A stretch of 53,196 nucleotides of DNA from an uncultured Prevotellaceae bacterium. Its GTDB lineage: Bacteria > Bacteroidota > Bacteroidia > Bacteroidales > Bacteroidaceae. Position numbers and translations under genes: made by a program. The notes under the pieces were generated by a model. It made no database searches. It saw only the letters and a program-made list of their open reading frames with translations, and was not told where the DNA came from. The stretch is taken from positions 1 to 53,196 of the forward strand of contig CACWSX010000022.1 in assembly GCA_902763615.1 (NCBI GenBank), read 5' to 3'. Below, one piece after another: positions 35,821 to 45,802 of the stretch (the first letter of the stretch is position 1; each line of letters begins with the position of its first letter).

Positions 35821-36333
35821 ATGACACGCTCAGAATTCGAACATATCGCCGCGCAGTTGCGCCAGAGAGTGCTGAAAGTCGGACTCGATTTCTTTAGCAA
35901 CAAGGAGGATGCTGAGGACGTAGCCCAGGAGACGATGGTACAACTGTGGCGCTATCTGGAGCATATCGATGCGGAGCGGAACATAGAAGCGCTGGCTGTC
36001 AGAGTGGCCAAGAACTGCTGCGTGAACATGTACCGCCGACAATCGGGAAAGGCTGACACCATTGATATCGACCAGCAAGCCGACAACCGTCTTGAGAGCT
36101 CCGTTTCGCCTCAGGCTCTCCTCGAGGTTCAGGATGCCCAGCGGCTGCTGTCGGAGGCGATGGCTCTGCTGAAGCCACGAGAACGACAGCTGTTCGAATT
36201 GCGACAGATGGACGGGCTCTCCACCGATGAAGTCGCCTCGCAGACAGGCATCCCCAAGCCCTCAGTCACCGCCATGGTCTCGGCCGCACGAAAGAAAGTA
36301 TTAACAGAACTCAAAAGGAGGATGAAACAATGA
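35821..36333 (+). CDS. ECF-type RNA polymerase sigma factor
   Basis: 170 residues. Region 2 shows KVGLDFFSNKEDAEDVAQET and VQLWRYLEHID. Region 4 shows LKPRERQLFELRQMDGLSTD and EVASQTGIPKPSVTAMVSAA with the recognition helix, ending RKKVLTELKRRMKQ. It overlaps the next gene by 4 nt (ATGA), the usual sigma/anti-sigma arrangement. The target regulon is unknown. No SusC/D-type receptor is adjacent, so it may respond through the two following genes. Confidence 0.9.
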   Translation: MTRSEFEHIAAQLRQRVLKVGLDFFSNKEDAEDVAQETMVQLWRYLEHIDAERNIEALAVRVAKNCCVNMYRRQSGKADTIDIDQQADNRLESSVSPQALLEVQDAQRLLSEAMALLKPRERQLFELRQMDGLSTDEVASQTGIPKPSVTAMVSAARKKVLTELKRRMKQ

Positions 36334-36803
36334 CTAACAAACAAATACAAATTCTGATCGACAAATATCTCGCAGGCGAGACCTCGCCGGCCGAAGAAAA
36401 AAAACTGGCTCTCGAACTGCAGCAGCATCAAAATCTGCCCGAAGAGTGGCAGGCCGTCTGTCTGATGCTCGGCGAACTCACGTTAGGCGAAGCCGAATAC
36501 GACGCTATCATGGCACAAAGGAAAGAAAAAACCTCTGCCCTCATCATTGCCCTGCGCACTATATCGACCATCGCAGCCATCTACTTGGTAGGCCTGTTCA
36601 TCTATCTGCAAACGGAGTCGCCAACTAAGCCAGCAATGGCACTATCAAATAATAATAAGGTAGAGAATCATCAGCCTGCTCCACAACCAGCATACTGCAC
36701 AGAAGGAACACCCCGGGAAATCCTGATGTGCTATCTGGAGCGCAGACAGGCACAACCCGATACTTACAAACAATTAAAACGAATGAGTTATGAAAACCAA
36801 TAG
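36330..36803 (+). CDS. Probable anti-sigma-like membrane protein, 157 aa
   Basis: Not a known family by eye. The cytoplasmic N-terminus (MTNKQIQILIDKYLAGETSP, AEEKKLALELQQHQNLPEEW) resembles the short helical anti-sigma domain of Bacteroidetes FecR-like regulators. One membrane helix follows at about 72-90 (ALIIALRTISTIAAIYLVGL), then an extracytoplasmic Pro/Asn-rich tail with two Cys. It overlaps the sigma gene by 4 nt and the lipoprotein gene by 14 nt, so the three are coupled. The anti-sigma role is inferred from position and topology. Confidence 0.7.
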   Translation: MTNKQIQILIDKYLAGETSPAEEKKLALELQQHQNLPEEWQAVCLMLGELTLGEAEYDAIMAQRKEKTSALIIALRTISTIAAIYLVGLFIYLQTESPTKPAMALSNNNKVENHQPAPQPAYCTEGTPREILMCYLERRQAQPDTYKQLKRMSYENQ

Positions 36804-37935
36804 ATTTTTTATCATCCTGGCAGTCGCAGTGCTGCTGATGACATCATGCCGAAACAACGATTCAAGCATGCTCACCATCATCAACGACGATGGCACCTGC
36901 AGTCGCGAGATGTCGTTTCATCCTTATCCACAAGACATCATGGCTCCGCTCGATGAACCAATCAACTGCGACGGTCTGCAATTCAACTCCGATTGGGAGC
37001 GTACATGGTCGGTGGTCGGCGATTCAGTACGCCATCCCTGCCCGATAACGCAAAATCAGTGGGACAGCCTGCAGACTGTGTTCCCCGGACAGATCGTCCG
37101 CAGCAAGATCCTGATGCACACCAGGCGAAGCTTCGAGCAGGTGAGCCAGATGGGCGACTCGCTTACCCATGTGGTTGACCACTTGTTCAAGGCGACATCA
37201 TCGCTCGACAAGCACTTCAGGTGGTTCCATACCGACTACGTCTATCAAGAGACTTTTGCCATCACCGACATCGAGCATATCTTCTCCATCCCCCTAGACC
37301 GATTTGTGAGTGCCGACACCGCATCATATTGGTTCACTGGCCAGCCCAACCTTTCGGCAGGACTCACCGGAGCGGAGCAGAAGGAATTGCTCGACGAGAT
37401 TGAGCCCAAGATCAGCCAGTGGTTTAATGCCTGCACGATGGATTATGTCTATACCACGGTCGGCCGGCGCTACGACGAGATCAAGAATCCCCCCGTCAGC
37501 AAAGAGCAGTTTCTGGCCTTAAAGGATTCCATTGTCATGTCGGCGGCAGTGCGCAACATGAATCTGTTCACCGACATCAGCCAGATCGGCGAGATTCTGA
37601 ACAAATTTTACCATTCCGAAGCCTATACGCAACTGTTCAGCGATGCCAAGGCGTGGGAACGAGTGCTCGACCGAAAGTACAAGAGCTACGAATATCTCAT
37701 GATGATGGCTCCGCGCCTGGATTATGTGATGCCAGGCAAGGTAATCGACGGGGGTGGCGGCGAAGTCGATGGCCAGGTGGTCAGCTACAGGTTCTCCGGC
37801 GAGCGGCTCATCCCCCACCCCTACCAGGTAACCATCACTTCGCGCGTTACCAATATCTGGGCCTATATCGTCACATTCCTCATCATTGCCCTCGCCATCG
37901 GAAGTTTCTTCTACCGCAAGACCAATCACCGATAA
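36790..37935 (+). CDS. Hypothetical lipoprotein with C-terminal membrane helix, 381 aa
   Basis: Not recognised. It has a lipobox (LLMTSC within MKTNRFFIILAVAVLLMTSC) and a mostly helical and acidic body (WERTWSVVGDSVRHPCPITQ; FEQVSQMGDSLTHVVDHLF). A second membrane helix lies at the very end (NIWAYIVTFLIIALAIGSFF) followed by basic YRKTNHR. A protein held at both ends is unusual and fits a sensor on the outer face of the inner membrane. Third gene of the ECF sigma operon. Confidence 0.75.
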   Translation: MKTNRFFIILAVAVLLMTSCRNNDSSMLTIINDDGTCSREMSFHPYPQDIMAPLDEPINCDGLQFNSDWERTWSVVGDSVRHPCPITQNQWDSLQTVFPGQIVRSKILMHTRRSFEQVSQMGDSLTHVVDHLFKATSSLDKHFRWFHTDYVYQETFAITDIEHIFSIPLDRFVSADTASYWFTGQPNLSAGLTGAEQKELLDEIEPKISQWFNACTMDYVYTTVGRRYDEIKNPPVSKEQFLALKDSIVMSAAVRNMNLFTDISQIGEILNKFYHSEAYTQLFSDAKAWERVLDRKYKSYEYLMMMAPRLDYVMPGKVIDGGGGEVDGQVVSYRFSGERLIPHPYQVTITSRVTNIWAYIVTFLIIALAIGSFFYRKTNHR

Positions 37936-37944
37936 AATCGCCCT

Positions 37945-38445
37945 CTATAGAAAGAACCGTTGGAATTCGGACTCGAAGTTGGGAGTGAGGATGTTCTGGC
38001 CGATGGCAGCGCGAATCTCATCGAGCGTCCAGAAACGCCCTCCATCGAGTTCTTCGGCAGAGGGCGTGACTGGTCCGTCATAGATCGTACGATTGACATA
38101 GACCAATTCCCGTTCGCGACGACTGTCGAAGACATATTGCCCCACCCGCTCTGGACAGAAATCGGTGATGCCGAGTTCTTCGCGCACCTCACGCAACAGC
38201 GCCTGTTCGGGCGTCTCACCAAAATCCACATGTCCGCCCACGCTGGTATCCCACTTGCCAGGCTGGATATCTTTCCACTCCGGCCGACGTTGCAGATAGA
38301 CCTCGCCACGAGAGTTGAACACATGGAGATGAACCACCGGATGAAGCAGCCGGGAACCGTTATGACATTCGCCCCTGGTGGCAGAGCCGACGACCTTACC
38401 CATTTCGTCGACCACAGGGAAACGCTCTTCGCTATTATCTTTCAT
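37945..38445 (-). CDS. Nudix hydrolase (IDI-like), 166 aa
   Basis: From ATG 38445 (MKDNSEERFPVVDEMGKVVG). The Nudix box GGHVDFGETPEQALLREVRE, continuing ELG, matches G-x5-E-x7-RE-x2-EE-x-G. The flanks (HPVVHLHVFNSRGEVYLQRR; PGKWDTSVGGHV) resemble isopentenyl-diphosphate-isomerase-like Nudix proteins, which hydrolyse nucleoside diphosphate-linked substrates. Substrate unknown. It is convergent with the lipoprotein gene (10-nt gap). A TACCTTTG -7 box lies on the minus strand near 38465-38472. Confidence 0.9.
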   Translation of the reverse strand: MKDNSEERFPVVDEMGKVVGSATRGECHNGSRLLHPVVHLHVFNSRGEVYLQRRPEWKDIQPGKWDTSVGGHVDFGETPEQALLREVREELGITDFCPERVGQYVFDSRRERELVYVNRTIYDGPVTPSAEELDGGRFWTLDEIRAAIGQNILTPNFESEFQRFFL

Positions 38446-38501
38446 TCGTTTTCTTTTTGACCTTGCAAAGGTAAGAAGAATTTGCGATATCGCCAAGATT
38501 G

Positions 38502-38533
38502 TTTGGTAATAATAAGAAAAATAACTATCTTTG
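38502..38533 (+). promoter_or_regulatory. Promoter of the GH3 gene
   Basis: TTTG (38502-38505), 20-nt spacer, TATCTTTG (38526-38533), 25 nt upstream of ATG 38558. Confidence 0.75.
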
Positions 38534-38557
38534 CAGCACAATTCTAAAACTAAGCAA

Positions 38558-40885
38558 ATGAAAAAGCTAACAATGATTGGCATGGCTTCATTATTGACTG
38601 CATGCAGCACGGCTCCCGATATGGAGCAGCAGATTGACGAACTCTACGGCAAGATGTCGCAGGAAGAGCGCATCGCCCAGTTGAGAAGTATGTATATGGA
38701 CGATTTGTTCGACGAACAGGGGAAGTTGGACGAGGCGAAATGCCGCGAACTGATTCCCAACGGCATCGGACACTTCTCGCAGTTCTGTATGCAGCAGCCC
38801 CGCGACCCGAATGAGCTGCGTGACCGCACCGCAGCCGTACAGGAATGGTTGATGAAGAATACGCCCAACGGCATCCCGGCATTATTGCACGAAGAGGTGC
38901 TCTCGGGTGTGAACACCCTGGGCTCTACCATCTATCCCCAACAAATTGGTCAGGCCTGCTCGTTCAATCCAGAACTGGCTGAACTGAAGACCGTCCAGAC
39001 CAGCACCGCCATGCGAAAGATGGGTGGCGTGTTGGCGCTCTCACCGATGGTCGACGTGTGCCGCATCCCCTCGTTCAACCGCTTGGAGGAGTCGTATGGC
39101 GAAGATGGCTATTTGTCGGCAGCGATGGGCGTGGCTTTTGTGAAGGGTTTGCAGCAAGGCGACCTGAAAAAGGGCGTAGGAGCCTGTTCGAAGCATTACC
39201 TCGGCTATGGCGGTGGCGGTGATGCCGAAGAGAAAGAGATGATGGAGGAAATCCTATTGCCCCACGAGGCGATGATCCGACTGGCAGGTAGCAAAGTCGT
39301 CATGCCGGGTTATCATGCCGTACATGGCACGAAGTGCGTGGCCAACAGTGAGATTCTGCAAGATATCCTTCGCGACTATGTAGGCTTCGACGGCATGGTG
39401 GTAAGCGACTATACTGCCATCGACCAGTTGCCCGACTTAGACGATGTTGTCAAGAAGGCGGCAGCAGCCATCAACGGCGGCAACGATGTGGACTTCCCCC
39501 ACGGTGCCAACTATCAGCATCTGCAAAAGGCTATCGATCAGGGACTGGTAAAGCCCGAAGTGCTGGAACGGGCTGTAAAGAATGTGCTCCGGCAGAAGTT
39601 CCGCGCTGGTCTGTTCGACAAGGATGCCTACCTCTATAGCAAAGAGGATATCAAACTCGATACCCCCGAAGAGCGCCAGACGGCTTACGACATTGCCACA
39701 CAATCAATCGTATTGCTGGAGAACAATGGCGTACTGCCTTTGAAAGATGCCAAAAACATACTCGTTACCGGACCTAATGCCAACACCATCTGGGCCATGT
39801 GCGGCGACTATACCTATCCTGCGATGTCATACTTCTGGAAGAAGATGGAGGATGTGGCCGGACGCGACAATCCTCATATCATCAAACTTTTGGAAGGCAT
39901 GAATGGCCGCAAGCCCGAGGGAGTCAATATTCTCTATTCACGTGGTTGCGACTGGACGGAAGAGATTGAGACCAAGTATAGCGAACTCGGCGACGAACGC
40001 GCTTGGGAGTACGAGATTCTGCACCGTAAAGTGGATTCAGGCGAGAAGGCCAACAAGGCAGAAGCGCTCAATCTAGCTAAACAGGCTGATGTGATTGTGG
40101 CTGCCGTGGGTGAGAATGTGATGCTCTGTGGCGAGAACCGCGACCGTCAGGGACTCCGTCTGCCAGGCAAGCAGGAGCAGTTCGTGGAAGAACTGATCAA
40201 AACGGGTAAGCCAGTCGTATTGGTAATGTTCGGTGGCAGGGCTCAGGTGATTTCCGGTCTTGCAGAGAAGTGTGCTGCCGTCATTCAGGCCTGGTATCCT
40301 GGTGAGGAAGGCGGCAATGCTGTGGCCGATATCCTTTATGGTAAGATATCGCCCTCAGCCAAACTCTCCGTGAGCTATCCGAATACAGAGATCGACGAGC
40401 CCATCTGTTATAACCGCTCTGCAGAGAAGGATCAGCGCATCCAATGGCCCTTCGGTTATGGTCTGAGTTATACCACCTTCGAATACAGTAACCTGAAGGT
40501 GAACGGTGAAGCTTCAACAACTGATGAGAGCATCAGCCTTACATTCGACGTGAAGAACACCGGCAAGATGGCGGCAGACGAAATCGCCCAGATCTATCTA
40601 TCGCCCACATCAGCAGACCAGAATATCCGTCCTATCCAATTGCAGGGTTTTGCCCGTGTGTCGCTCCAACCCGGAGAGACCAAGACGGTGAAAGTAAAGC
40701 TTTGGACAGAGCAGTTCGGCTACTATAGTAATCAGGGCCAGCGTCAATGGAACATCCAACCAGGCACGTTCGTCGTCAAGATTGGCGCCTCATCGACAGA
40801 CATCAAATTGCAAGAGAACATAACGCTCAAGGGCGAGCCTGTAGTAAAGCCCATCCGCGATCACTACTTGTCAATGCTTGAGTAA
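38558..40885 (+). CDS. Glycoside hydrolase family 3 lipoprotein (beta-glucosidase/xylosidase-like), 775 aa
   Basis: It begins MKKLTMIGMASLLTACSTAP, with lipobox LLTAC, so it is anchored in a membrane. The GH3 N-terminal TIM barrel shows LLHEEVLSGV, KHYLGYGGGGDAEEKEMM and GFDGMVVSDYTAIDQLPD with nucleophile D284. The C-terminal alpha/beta sandwich shows SIVLLENNGVLPLKDAKNIL, AVGENVMLCGENRDRQGLRL and QAWYPGEEGGNAVADILYGK. A fibronectin III-like domain closes the protein (FGYGLSYTTFEYSNLKVNGE onward). It releases terminal beta-linked sugars from oligosaccharides. Exact sugar unknown. Confidence 0.9.
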   Translation: MKKLTMIGMASLLTACSTAPDMEQQIDELYGKMSQEERIAQLRSMYMDDLFDEQGKLDEAKCRELIPNGIGHFSQFCMQQPRDPNELRDRTAAVQEWLMKNTPNGIPALLHEEVLSGVNTLGSTIYPQQIGQACSFNPELAELKTVQTSTAMRKMGGVLALSPMVDVCRIPSFNRLEESYGEDGYLSAAMGVAFVKGLQQGDLKKGVGACSKHYLGYGGGGDAEEKEMMEEILLPHEAMIRLAGSKVVMPGYHAVHGTKCVANSEILQDILRDYVGFDGMVVSDYTAIDQLPDLDDVVKKAAAAINGGNDVDFPHGANYQHLQKAIDQGLVKPEVLERAVKNVLRQKFRAGLFDKDAYLYSKEDIKLDTPEERQTAYDIATQSIVLLENNGVLPLKDAKNILVTGPNANTIWAMCGDYTYPAMSYFWKKMEDVAGRDNPHIIKLLEGMNGRKPEGVNILYSRGCDWTEEIETKYSELGDERAWEYEILHRKVDSGEKANKAEALNLAKQADVIVAAVGENVMLCGENRDRQGLRLPGKQEQFVEELIKTGKPVVLVMFGGRAQVISGLAEKCAAVIQAWYPGEEGGNAVADILYGKISPSAKLSVSYPNTEIDEPICYNRSAEKDQRIQWPFGYGLSYTTFEYSNLKVNGEASTTDESISLTFDVKNTGKMAADEIAQIYLSPTSADQNIRPIQLQGFARVSLQPGETKTVKVKLWTEQFGYYSNQGQRQWNIQPGTFVVKIGASSTDIKLQENITLKGEPVVKPIRDHYLSMLE

Positions 40886-40965
40886 AAGATCACGTCGATG
40901 GCCTGGAAACTGAAATATCGTTGTAAGGCCCCAATTGTTAAATAGATATAATTCTTGGCAAAAAC

Positions 40966-40992
40966 TTAGTACTTTGTATTGCAAGGTACTAA
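40966..40992. promoter_or_regulatory. Palindromic operator, probably of the PadR regulator
   Basis: TTAGTAC (40966-40972) and GTACTAA (40986-40992) are a perfect inverted pair with a 13-nt partly palindromic middle. The -33 TTG (40979-40981) lies inside it, so binding would block RNA polymerase. Autoregulation by the PadR protein is inferred. Confidence 0.65.
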
Positions 40993-41009
40993 AGTTTTGC
41001 CTATCTTTG
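40979..41009 (+). promoter_or_regulatory. Promoter of the PadR-PspC operon
   Basis: TTG (40979-40981), 20-nt spacer, TATCTTTG (41002-41009), 29 nt upstream of ATG 41038. Confidence 0.7.
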
Positions 41010-41037
41010 CATCCGAAATCAAATCATAAGCAAGATT

Positions 41038-41388
41038 ATGAACATCGAGAATGCAAAGTCACAGATGAGGAAAGGAATGCTGGAGTACTGCGTGTTGCTG
41101 TTGCTGAAGCATCGCCCATCATACGCCAGTGACATCATCCAACAACTGAAGAATGCAGAGCTGCTCGTGGTAGAAGGGACGCTCTATCCCCTGCTCACCC
41201 GACTGAAGAACGACGGTCTGCTGCAATACGAGTGGCAGGAGTCGACGCAGGGTCCTCCCCGCAAGTACTATGCCCTCAGTGCTGAGGGCGAAAAGTTCCT
41301 CGAAGGCCTCGACGGCGCCTGGAACGAACTCTCTAACACCATTAATTTTCTCAAAACCATCACCCCCAAACTATTAGAAGCAAAATGA
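41038..41388 (+). CDS. PadR family transcriptional regulator
   Basis: 116 residues with the PadR winged helix: QMRKGMLEYCVLLLLKHRPS, YASDIIQQLKNAELLVVEGT, LYPLLTRLKNDGLLQYEWQE and PPRKYYALSAEGEKFLEGL. It is the small two-domain type with a short C-terminal helix. It overlaps the following PspC gene by 4 nt. This PadR-PspC pairing is common in Bacteroidetes and suggests control of an envelope-stress protein. Confidence 0.93.
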   Translation: MNIENAKSQMRKGMLEYCVLLLLKHRPSYASDIIQQLKNAELLVVEGTLYPLLTRLKNDGLLQYEWQESTQGPPRKYYALSAEGEKFLEGLDGAWNELSNTINFLKTITPKLLEAK

Positions 41389-43199
41389 AGAAGAACATCA
41401 CCATCAACTTGTGTGGGCGTCTTTTCCAAATCGACGAGGATGCCTATGAACTGCTGCAGCAGTATATCGATTCGCTCCGACAGTCGTTCGGCCATGAGGA
41501 AGGCGGCGAGGAAATCGTCAACGACATCGAGGCCCGTATCGCCGAGCTGTTCTTGGAGTTGAACCAGCAAGGTATCGAGGCCATCACCATTGAGCATGTG
41601 AAGGATATCATTACCCGCATCGGCAAGCCCGAGGAACTCAAGGGCGAGGAAGAAAAGCAGGATAACGGCGGACATAAGTACGACTCCTTCCGCTCGGCAG
41701 CACAGGGCTTTAGAGATAATGTACGCGCAAGGACAGCCGGTAAACGGCTCTACCGCAACCCCAACGACAAGATGGTGGCCGGTGTGCTCTCAGGCATTGC
41801 GGCCTATACTGGCTCTGACGTCACATGGTGGCGCATCGGCTATGCCATGTTGATACTGGCCTCCAACTTCCTGTTCCCCTTGTTTGGAATATGGTTTAAC
41901 TTCGGATTCTTCCTCCACATCAATCTGGCCTTTATCATCTTCTACTTCGTGCTGGCCATTGCCATCCCCGTGGCTGATACGCCCAAGCAGGTGCTGGAGA
42001 TGGAAGGTAAAGAGGTAACGCCGCAGAATCTGGCCGATGTGGTGGTCGAGGACAAACAGCCTGCGCAGCATCGTCGCGGTTGTCTGGGCTCGTTCTTCTC
42101 CGTGATCATCTCCATATTCGTGGGTATCTTCGTAGGCATCGCAGCCATCGTCGGGCTGGTGCTACTGGTATGTCTGCTGCTCATCATCGTGTCGCTGGTA
42201 GTCGTCTTTACGGTTCCTTCTGTCCGGACGTCTCTGCCCTTTGACTTCGAGGATCTGCATCTGGCCGAGTTGATGAGCGTGCATCCCTGGATTGTCATCG
42301 TTTTCATCATCGGACTGCTGCTTGCCCTTTGCATTCCTCTTTATGCCATCGCCCACATGTTGTTCTCACGGGCAGGAAAGGTGCAGCCGATGGGCATCGG
42401 CCAGCGCATTCTGTGGATTGTGCTATGGGTGGCATCGCTGTGCTGCCTATTCCCGGCACTTGTCTGGATTCAGGAGCAGGAAAAAGAGCGATATAATGAG
42501 CGCTATAGTCAAACAATAGTGTCAGGCAGCCCTTGGTCTCACTACAGCATCAACAACGTGCCGATGGATATGGAGGACTTCGACTATTTCTCGACGAACA
42601 ACTGGGTGATGGTGAAACACAGCAACACCGACGATTACTATGCTTCTTTCACCGGCGCTTGCGAATATTTTACTGGCGACTCTATCACACGCTATCTCGA
42701 AGGCCATATCGGGGAAAGGCCACAACTCGTATATCAAGCTGAGCATACCGAGTGGGTGGAGCCCGGCGTCTACTCGCTCAACTGCATCGTACGCGCCGAC
42801 GACCGAGGCGCCTTCGTCTATACCCAGGTTGACGATGAGAAGCAGCTCAAAGAGATTCCCCCCTATGGTCGGAAGGGCGGCGAGCTGTGGATGGGCACCC
42901 ACCTGCTACCGCCATCAGAGAATCATGGCAGCGTAGAGGAAAACCATCGGAAGATTGAGAAGATGATGAAGGATGAACCTTTGTCGAAGCAGGAGGAATG
43001 GAAAAAGATCGTTAAAGCCAATCACAGCCGCGGTTTCGGATGGTCCATCGTCCATATAGACGACATCATCGTCACCGCCGACTCTATCCCCATCGTCTAT
43101 GGTGTCTCCACCGTGCCCGAGTTCACCGGACAGGAATGCCGCGCCCAGTGGTTCTCGGCCACCGACTTCAAACTCACCCGCACGGGCGACCTACGATAG
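41385..43199 (+). CDS. PspC-domain membrane protein, 604 aa
   Basis: The cytoplasmic N-terminus ([39 protein letters not shown]) resembles the N-terminal domain of PadR-associated PspC proteins. A PspC domain follows at about 118-195 ([34 protein letters not shown] and two helices). Further membrane helices lie at about 225-265, 295-320 and 340-360, and an extracytoplasmic C-terminal domain of about 230 residues ends the protein. PspC domains take part in phage-shock/envelope stress responses. The stop overlaps the convergent fhs by 9 nt. Confidence 0.88.
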   Translation: MKKNITINLCGRLFQIDEDAYELLQQYIDSLRQSFGHEEGGEEIVNDIEARIAELFLELNQQGIEAITIEHVKDIITRIGKPEELKGEEEKQDNGGHKYDSFRSAAQGFRDNVRARTAGKRLYRNPNDKMVAGVLSGIAAYTGSDVTWWRIGYAMLILASNFLFPLFGIWFNFGFFLHINLAFIIFYFVLAIAIPVADTPKQVLEMEGKEVTPQNLADVVVEDKQPAQHRRGCLGSFFSVIISIFVGIFVGIAAIVGLVLLVCLLLIIVSLVVVFTVPSVRTSLPFDFEDLHLAELMSVHPWIVIVFIIGLLLALCIPLYAIAHMLFSRAGKVQPMGIGQRILWIVLWVASLCCLFPALVWIQEQEKERYNERYSQTIVSGSPWSHYSINNVPMDMEDFDYFSTNNWVMVKHSNTDDYYASFTGACEYFTGDSITRYLEGHIGERPQLVYQAEHTEWVEPGVYSLNCIVRADDRGAFVYTQVDDEKQLKEIPPYGRKGGELWMGTHLLPPSENHGSVEENHRKIEKMMKDEPLSKQEEWKKIVKANHSRGFGWSIVHIDDIIVTADSIPIVYGVSTVPEFTGQECRAQWFSATDFKLTRTGDLR

Positions 43200-44867
43200 T
43201 CCCTCGATTTCGCCGTTCACGATGGTGATGCGCTCGGCCTGCGGACTCTTGGGCAAACCTGGCATACGGAGCATATCGCCAGCGATGGCGACGATCATCT
43301 CGCTGCCACAGTTGAGGATGACATCGCGGATACGGATGGTAAAGCCCTCGGGCGAACCGTAGAGGGTTGAGTCGGCAGAGAAGGAGAACTGCGTCTTGGC
43401 GATGCAGACGGGATAGCGGGCAATCTCTTTGTCGTCGCCGAAGATCTCCCTGATGGCCTCCAAACGCTTCTTGCCGGTCTTGGTGTACACGACGGCTGCT
43501 GCGCCGTAAATACGCTTGCAGACCTTCTCAATCTTGCCCTCAATCGTATCGTTCTCGGGATAAGTGAAATGAATGGGCAGAGGTTGTATCTGGTCGATGG
43601 TATCCACCACTTTCTGTGCCAGATCAACAGCCCCCTCGCCGCCTTTCAGGAAGGCTTCGTTAACGGCAAAGCCCACACCGAGGTCTTCGCAGTTCTTACG
43701 CACGATGTCAATCTCTTCGTCGGTGTCAAAGTCGAATCGGTTCAACGTCACGATAACGGGCTGGCCGAAGCCCTGCATATTATTGATATGGCGGTTCAGG
43801 TTCTTCAGGCCTTCCTTCAGTCCATTGGCATTCGGTTCCTTAATATGATCGAGGTCCACGCCGCCATGCATCTTCAGTCCCTGAGTAGTAGCCACGATCA
43901 CCACCAACCGAGGTTGAAGACCAGCCTTCCGGCATTTGATATCGAAGAACTTCTCCGCACCGAGATCAGCACCGAAGCCAGCCTCTGTCACCACATAGTC
44001 GCAGTAGCTCATCGCCATTTTCGTAGCCAACAGACTGGAACAGCCGTGAGCAATATTCGCAAACGGTCCGCCGTGGATAAAGGCCGGTGTATGCTCCGTC
44101 GTCTGTACCAGATTGGGAGAGAGGGCATCGCGCAACAATACGGTGATGGCACCAGCGACACCAAGATCACTGACACGGAAGGGCTTGCCATCGGAAGTGA
44201 TGCCCAGCACGATGTTCTCAATACGACGCTGCAGATCCTCCTCACTGGTGGCCAGACAGAGGATAGCCATCAGTTCTGATGCTGGCGTAATGTCGAAACC
44301 TGTTTCCGAAACCACACCGTCGCCTCGCAGACCTGTCACCACATTGCGCAGCGCACGGTCGTTCACATCGAGCACACGCTTCCAGTAGATCTCACGCAAA
44401 GAAAAGCCATCTTTGCGATGCTGGTAGATATAGTTGTCGAGCAAGGCGCTGATTGTGTTGTGAGCAGAGGTCACCGCATGGAAATCGCCGGTGAAGTGGA
44501 GGTTGATCTTCTCCATTGGCAACACCTGAGCATAGCCGCCACCAGCAGCACCGCCCTTGATGCCGAAGCAAGGACCCAGCGAAGGTTCGCGAAGGGCTAC
44601 TGCCGCCTTCTTGCCAATCTTGTTAAGACCCAGCGTCAAACCGATGCTCACCGTGGTCTTACCAATACCTGCCTTCGTCGGACTGATGGCCGTCACCAAG
44701 ATCAGACGGCTCTGCTTGACCTTCTCCTCATCGATGAGTGTCACAGGCACCTTGGCCATATAACGTCCGTAGGGTTCAATCTTCTCCGGGGCAATTCCCA
44801 ACTGTGTTGCGATGTCGCCAATGGGCTTCAATTCGCATTCCCTTGCAATCTGTATGTCAGTCTTCAT
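43191..44867 (-). CDS. fhs: Formate-tetrahydrofolate ligase
   Basis: 558 residues from ATG 44867 ([20 protein letters not shown]). The P-loop is TPTKAG-like: [20 protein letters not shown]. Then [40 protein letters not shown] and FADLG-like [19 protein letters not shown], all strongly conserved in FTHFS. It makes 10-formyl-THF from formate, ATP and THF. The 19 codons further upstream in the same frame overlap the promoter region (-7 box TACCTTTG at 44902-44895, minus) and are unlikely to be translated. Confidence 0.95.
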   Translation of the reverse strand: MKTDIQIARECELKPIGDIATQLGIAPEKIEPYGRYMAKVPVTLIDEEKVKQSRLILVTAISPTKAGIGKTTVSIGLTLGLNKIGKKAAVALREPSLGPCFGIKGGAAGGGYAQVLPMEKINLHFTGDFHAVTSAHNTISALLDNYIYQHRKDGFSLREIYWKRVLDVNDRALRNVVTGLRGDGVVSETGFDITPASELMAILCLATSEEDLQRRIENIVLGITSDGKPFRVSDLGVAGAITVLLRDALSPNLVQTTEHTPAFIHGGPFANIAHGCSSLLATKMAMSYCDYVVTEAGFGADLGAEKFFDIKCRKAGLQPRLVVIVATTQGLKMHGGVDLDHIKEPNANGLKEGLKNLNRHINNMQGFGQPVIVTLNRFDFDTDEEIDIVRKNCEDLGVGFAVNEAFLKGGEGAVDLAQKVVDTIDQIQPLPIHFTYPENDTIEGKIEKVCKRIYGAAAVVYTKTGKKRLEAIREIFGDDKEIARYPVCIAKTQFSFSADSTLYGSPEGFTIRIRDVILNCGSEMIVAIAGDMLRMPGLPKSPQAERITIVNGEIEGLS

Positions 44868-45151
44868 AATGATGTTATTTGCTCGTTTCGTCGGCAAAGG
44901 TATGAACTTTTTGCGAAAAAACAAGAGAATCGCCAGAAAAAGTGCCGGATTTCAAAATATCAAACCAATAGAACCCACCACCTAAAGCAGACCAATGCCG
45001 CCACCATACCGGACAACACCTGCAAGAAGAGGCCCTGTGCCATTATTGTGCCACTAATTCCAGACATAAGATCTCCAACATATCAAGTATAGCGCCCCAT
45101 AGATCGGAGGGACCTGTCCCCGTGATCTCTCACCGTCAGAGCATAATCCGT
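44868..45151. other. Intergenic region with fhs promoter and a REP-like palindrome
   Basis: It holds the fhs -7 box (44895-44902) and, at 45101-45128, a REP-like palindrome annotated separately. I see no gene here. Confidence 0.5.
45101..45128. repeat. REP-like palindrome, copy 1
   Basis: AGATCGGAGGGAC (45101-45113) faces GTCCCCGTGATCT (45116-45128). The stems AGATC/GATCT and GGGAC/GTCCC are broken by a 3x3 mismatch. Same family as 46840-46867 and 49699-49763. Confidence 0.8.
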
Positions 45152-45802
45152 TTACTTCCTTACGATGACGGCGTTCTTATAGCGGTTCATGTCGAGCTTG
45201 AACCATTTGTCACTGCAACCGTGCGTGATCTTCGTGATGGTCAGTTTGACCTTGGGACCCTTGTCGCTCATGGTGACCTCGCGCAGGTTGTAGTTGCTCT
45301 TGGCAATCTTCACCGACATCTTCTTCGGCGCCTCGGCATCGATGCGGTCGGAGAAATCAATCTCGTAATAAAGGCCCTTCTCCCTCATCTTCGCCGACTT
45401 GTACATCTTCTCGAAGTCGAAGTCAATGTTGTATTCGCCCTTGTTGGCTTTCGTGGTCTTCGTGATGGTCAGCGTGTCGCGCTCCTTCTTCGAGAGGGCT
45501 GCCTCGAACTCCCAGTTCTGCTGACCGTCGAAGCCCTGCTCCGTGCGCATCTCCTTACCCAAGGCCTTGATATTGACCTCGCAGAACGACTTGTCGCCTT
45601 TCTCATACATCCTCATCGTGCCGTTGAGGGAAAGCACCAGAATCTTTGTCTTCAGCGTCATGTCGATTATCATGCCGTTGGGATCGTCCATCTTCTGATC
45701 GCACTTGTTCAGCACGTCCATGATATTGGCTGGAATCTGAGCCATGGCGCTTGCGGAAATCATCAGCGCAGCAACGACCATTATTAAAGACTTTTTCATC
45801 AT
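45152..45802 (-). CDS. LolA-like exported protein, 216 aa
   Basis: The signal peptide is MMKKSLIMVVAALMISASAM (cut near AMAQ). It is followed by a beta-rich body resembling the LolA/LolB half-barrel: MIIDMTLKTKILVLSLNGTM, KSFCEVNIKALGKEMRTEQG, FDGQQNWEFEAALSKKERD and YYEIDFSDRIDAEAPKKMSV. LolA carries lipoproteins across the periplasm, but many Bacteroidetes proteins of this fold are of unknown function. A -7 box TAATTTTG lies on the minus strand at 45841-45848. Confidence 0.75.
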   Translation of the reverse strand: MMKKSLIMVVAALMISASAMAQIPANIMDVLNKCDQKMDDPNGMIIDMTLKTKILVLSLNGTMRMYEKGDKSFCEVNIKALGKEMRTEQGFDGQQNWEFEAALSKKERDTLTITKTTKANKGEYNIDFDFEKMYKSAKMREKGLYYEIDFSDRIDAEAPKKMSVKIAKSNYNLREVTMSDKGPKVKLTITKITHGCSDKWFKLDMNRYKNAVIVRK

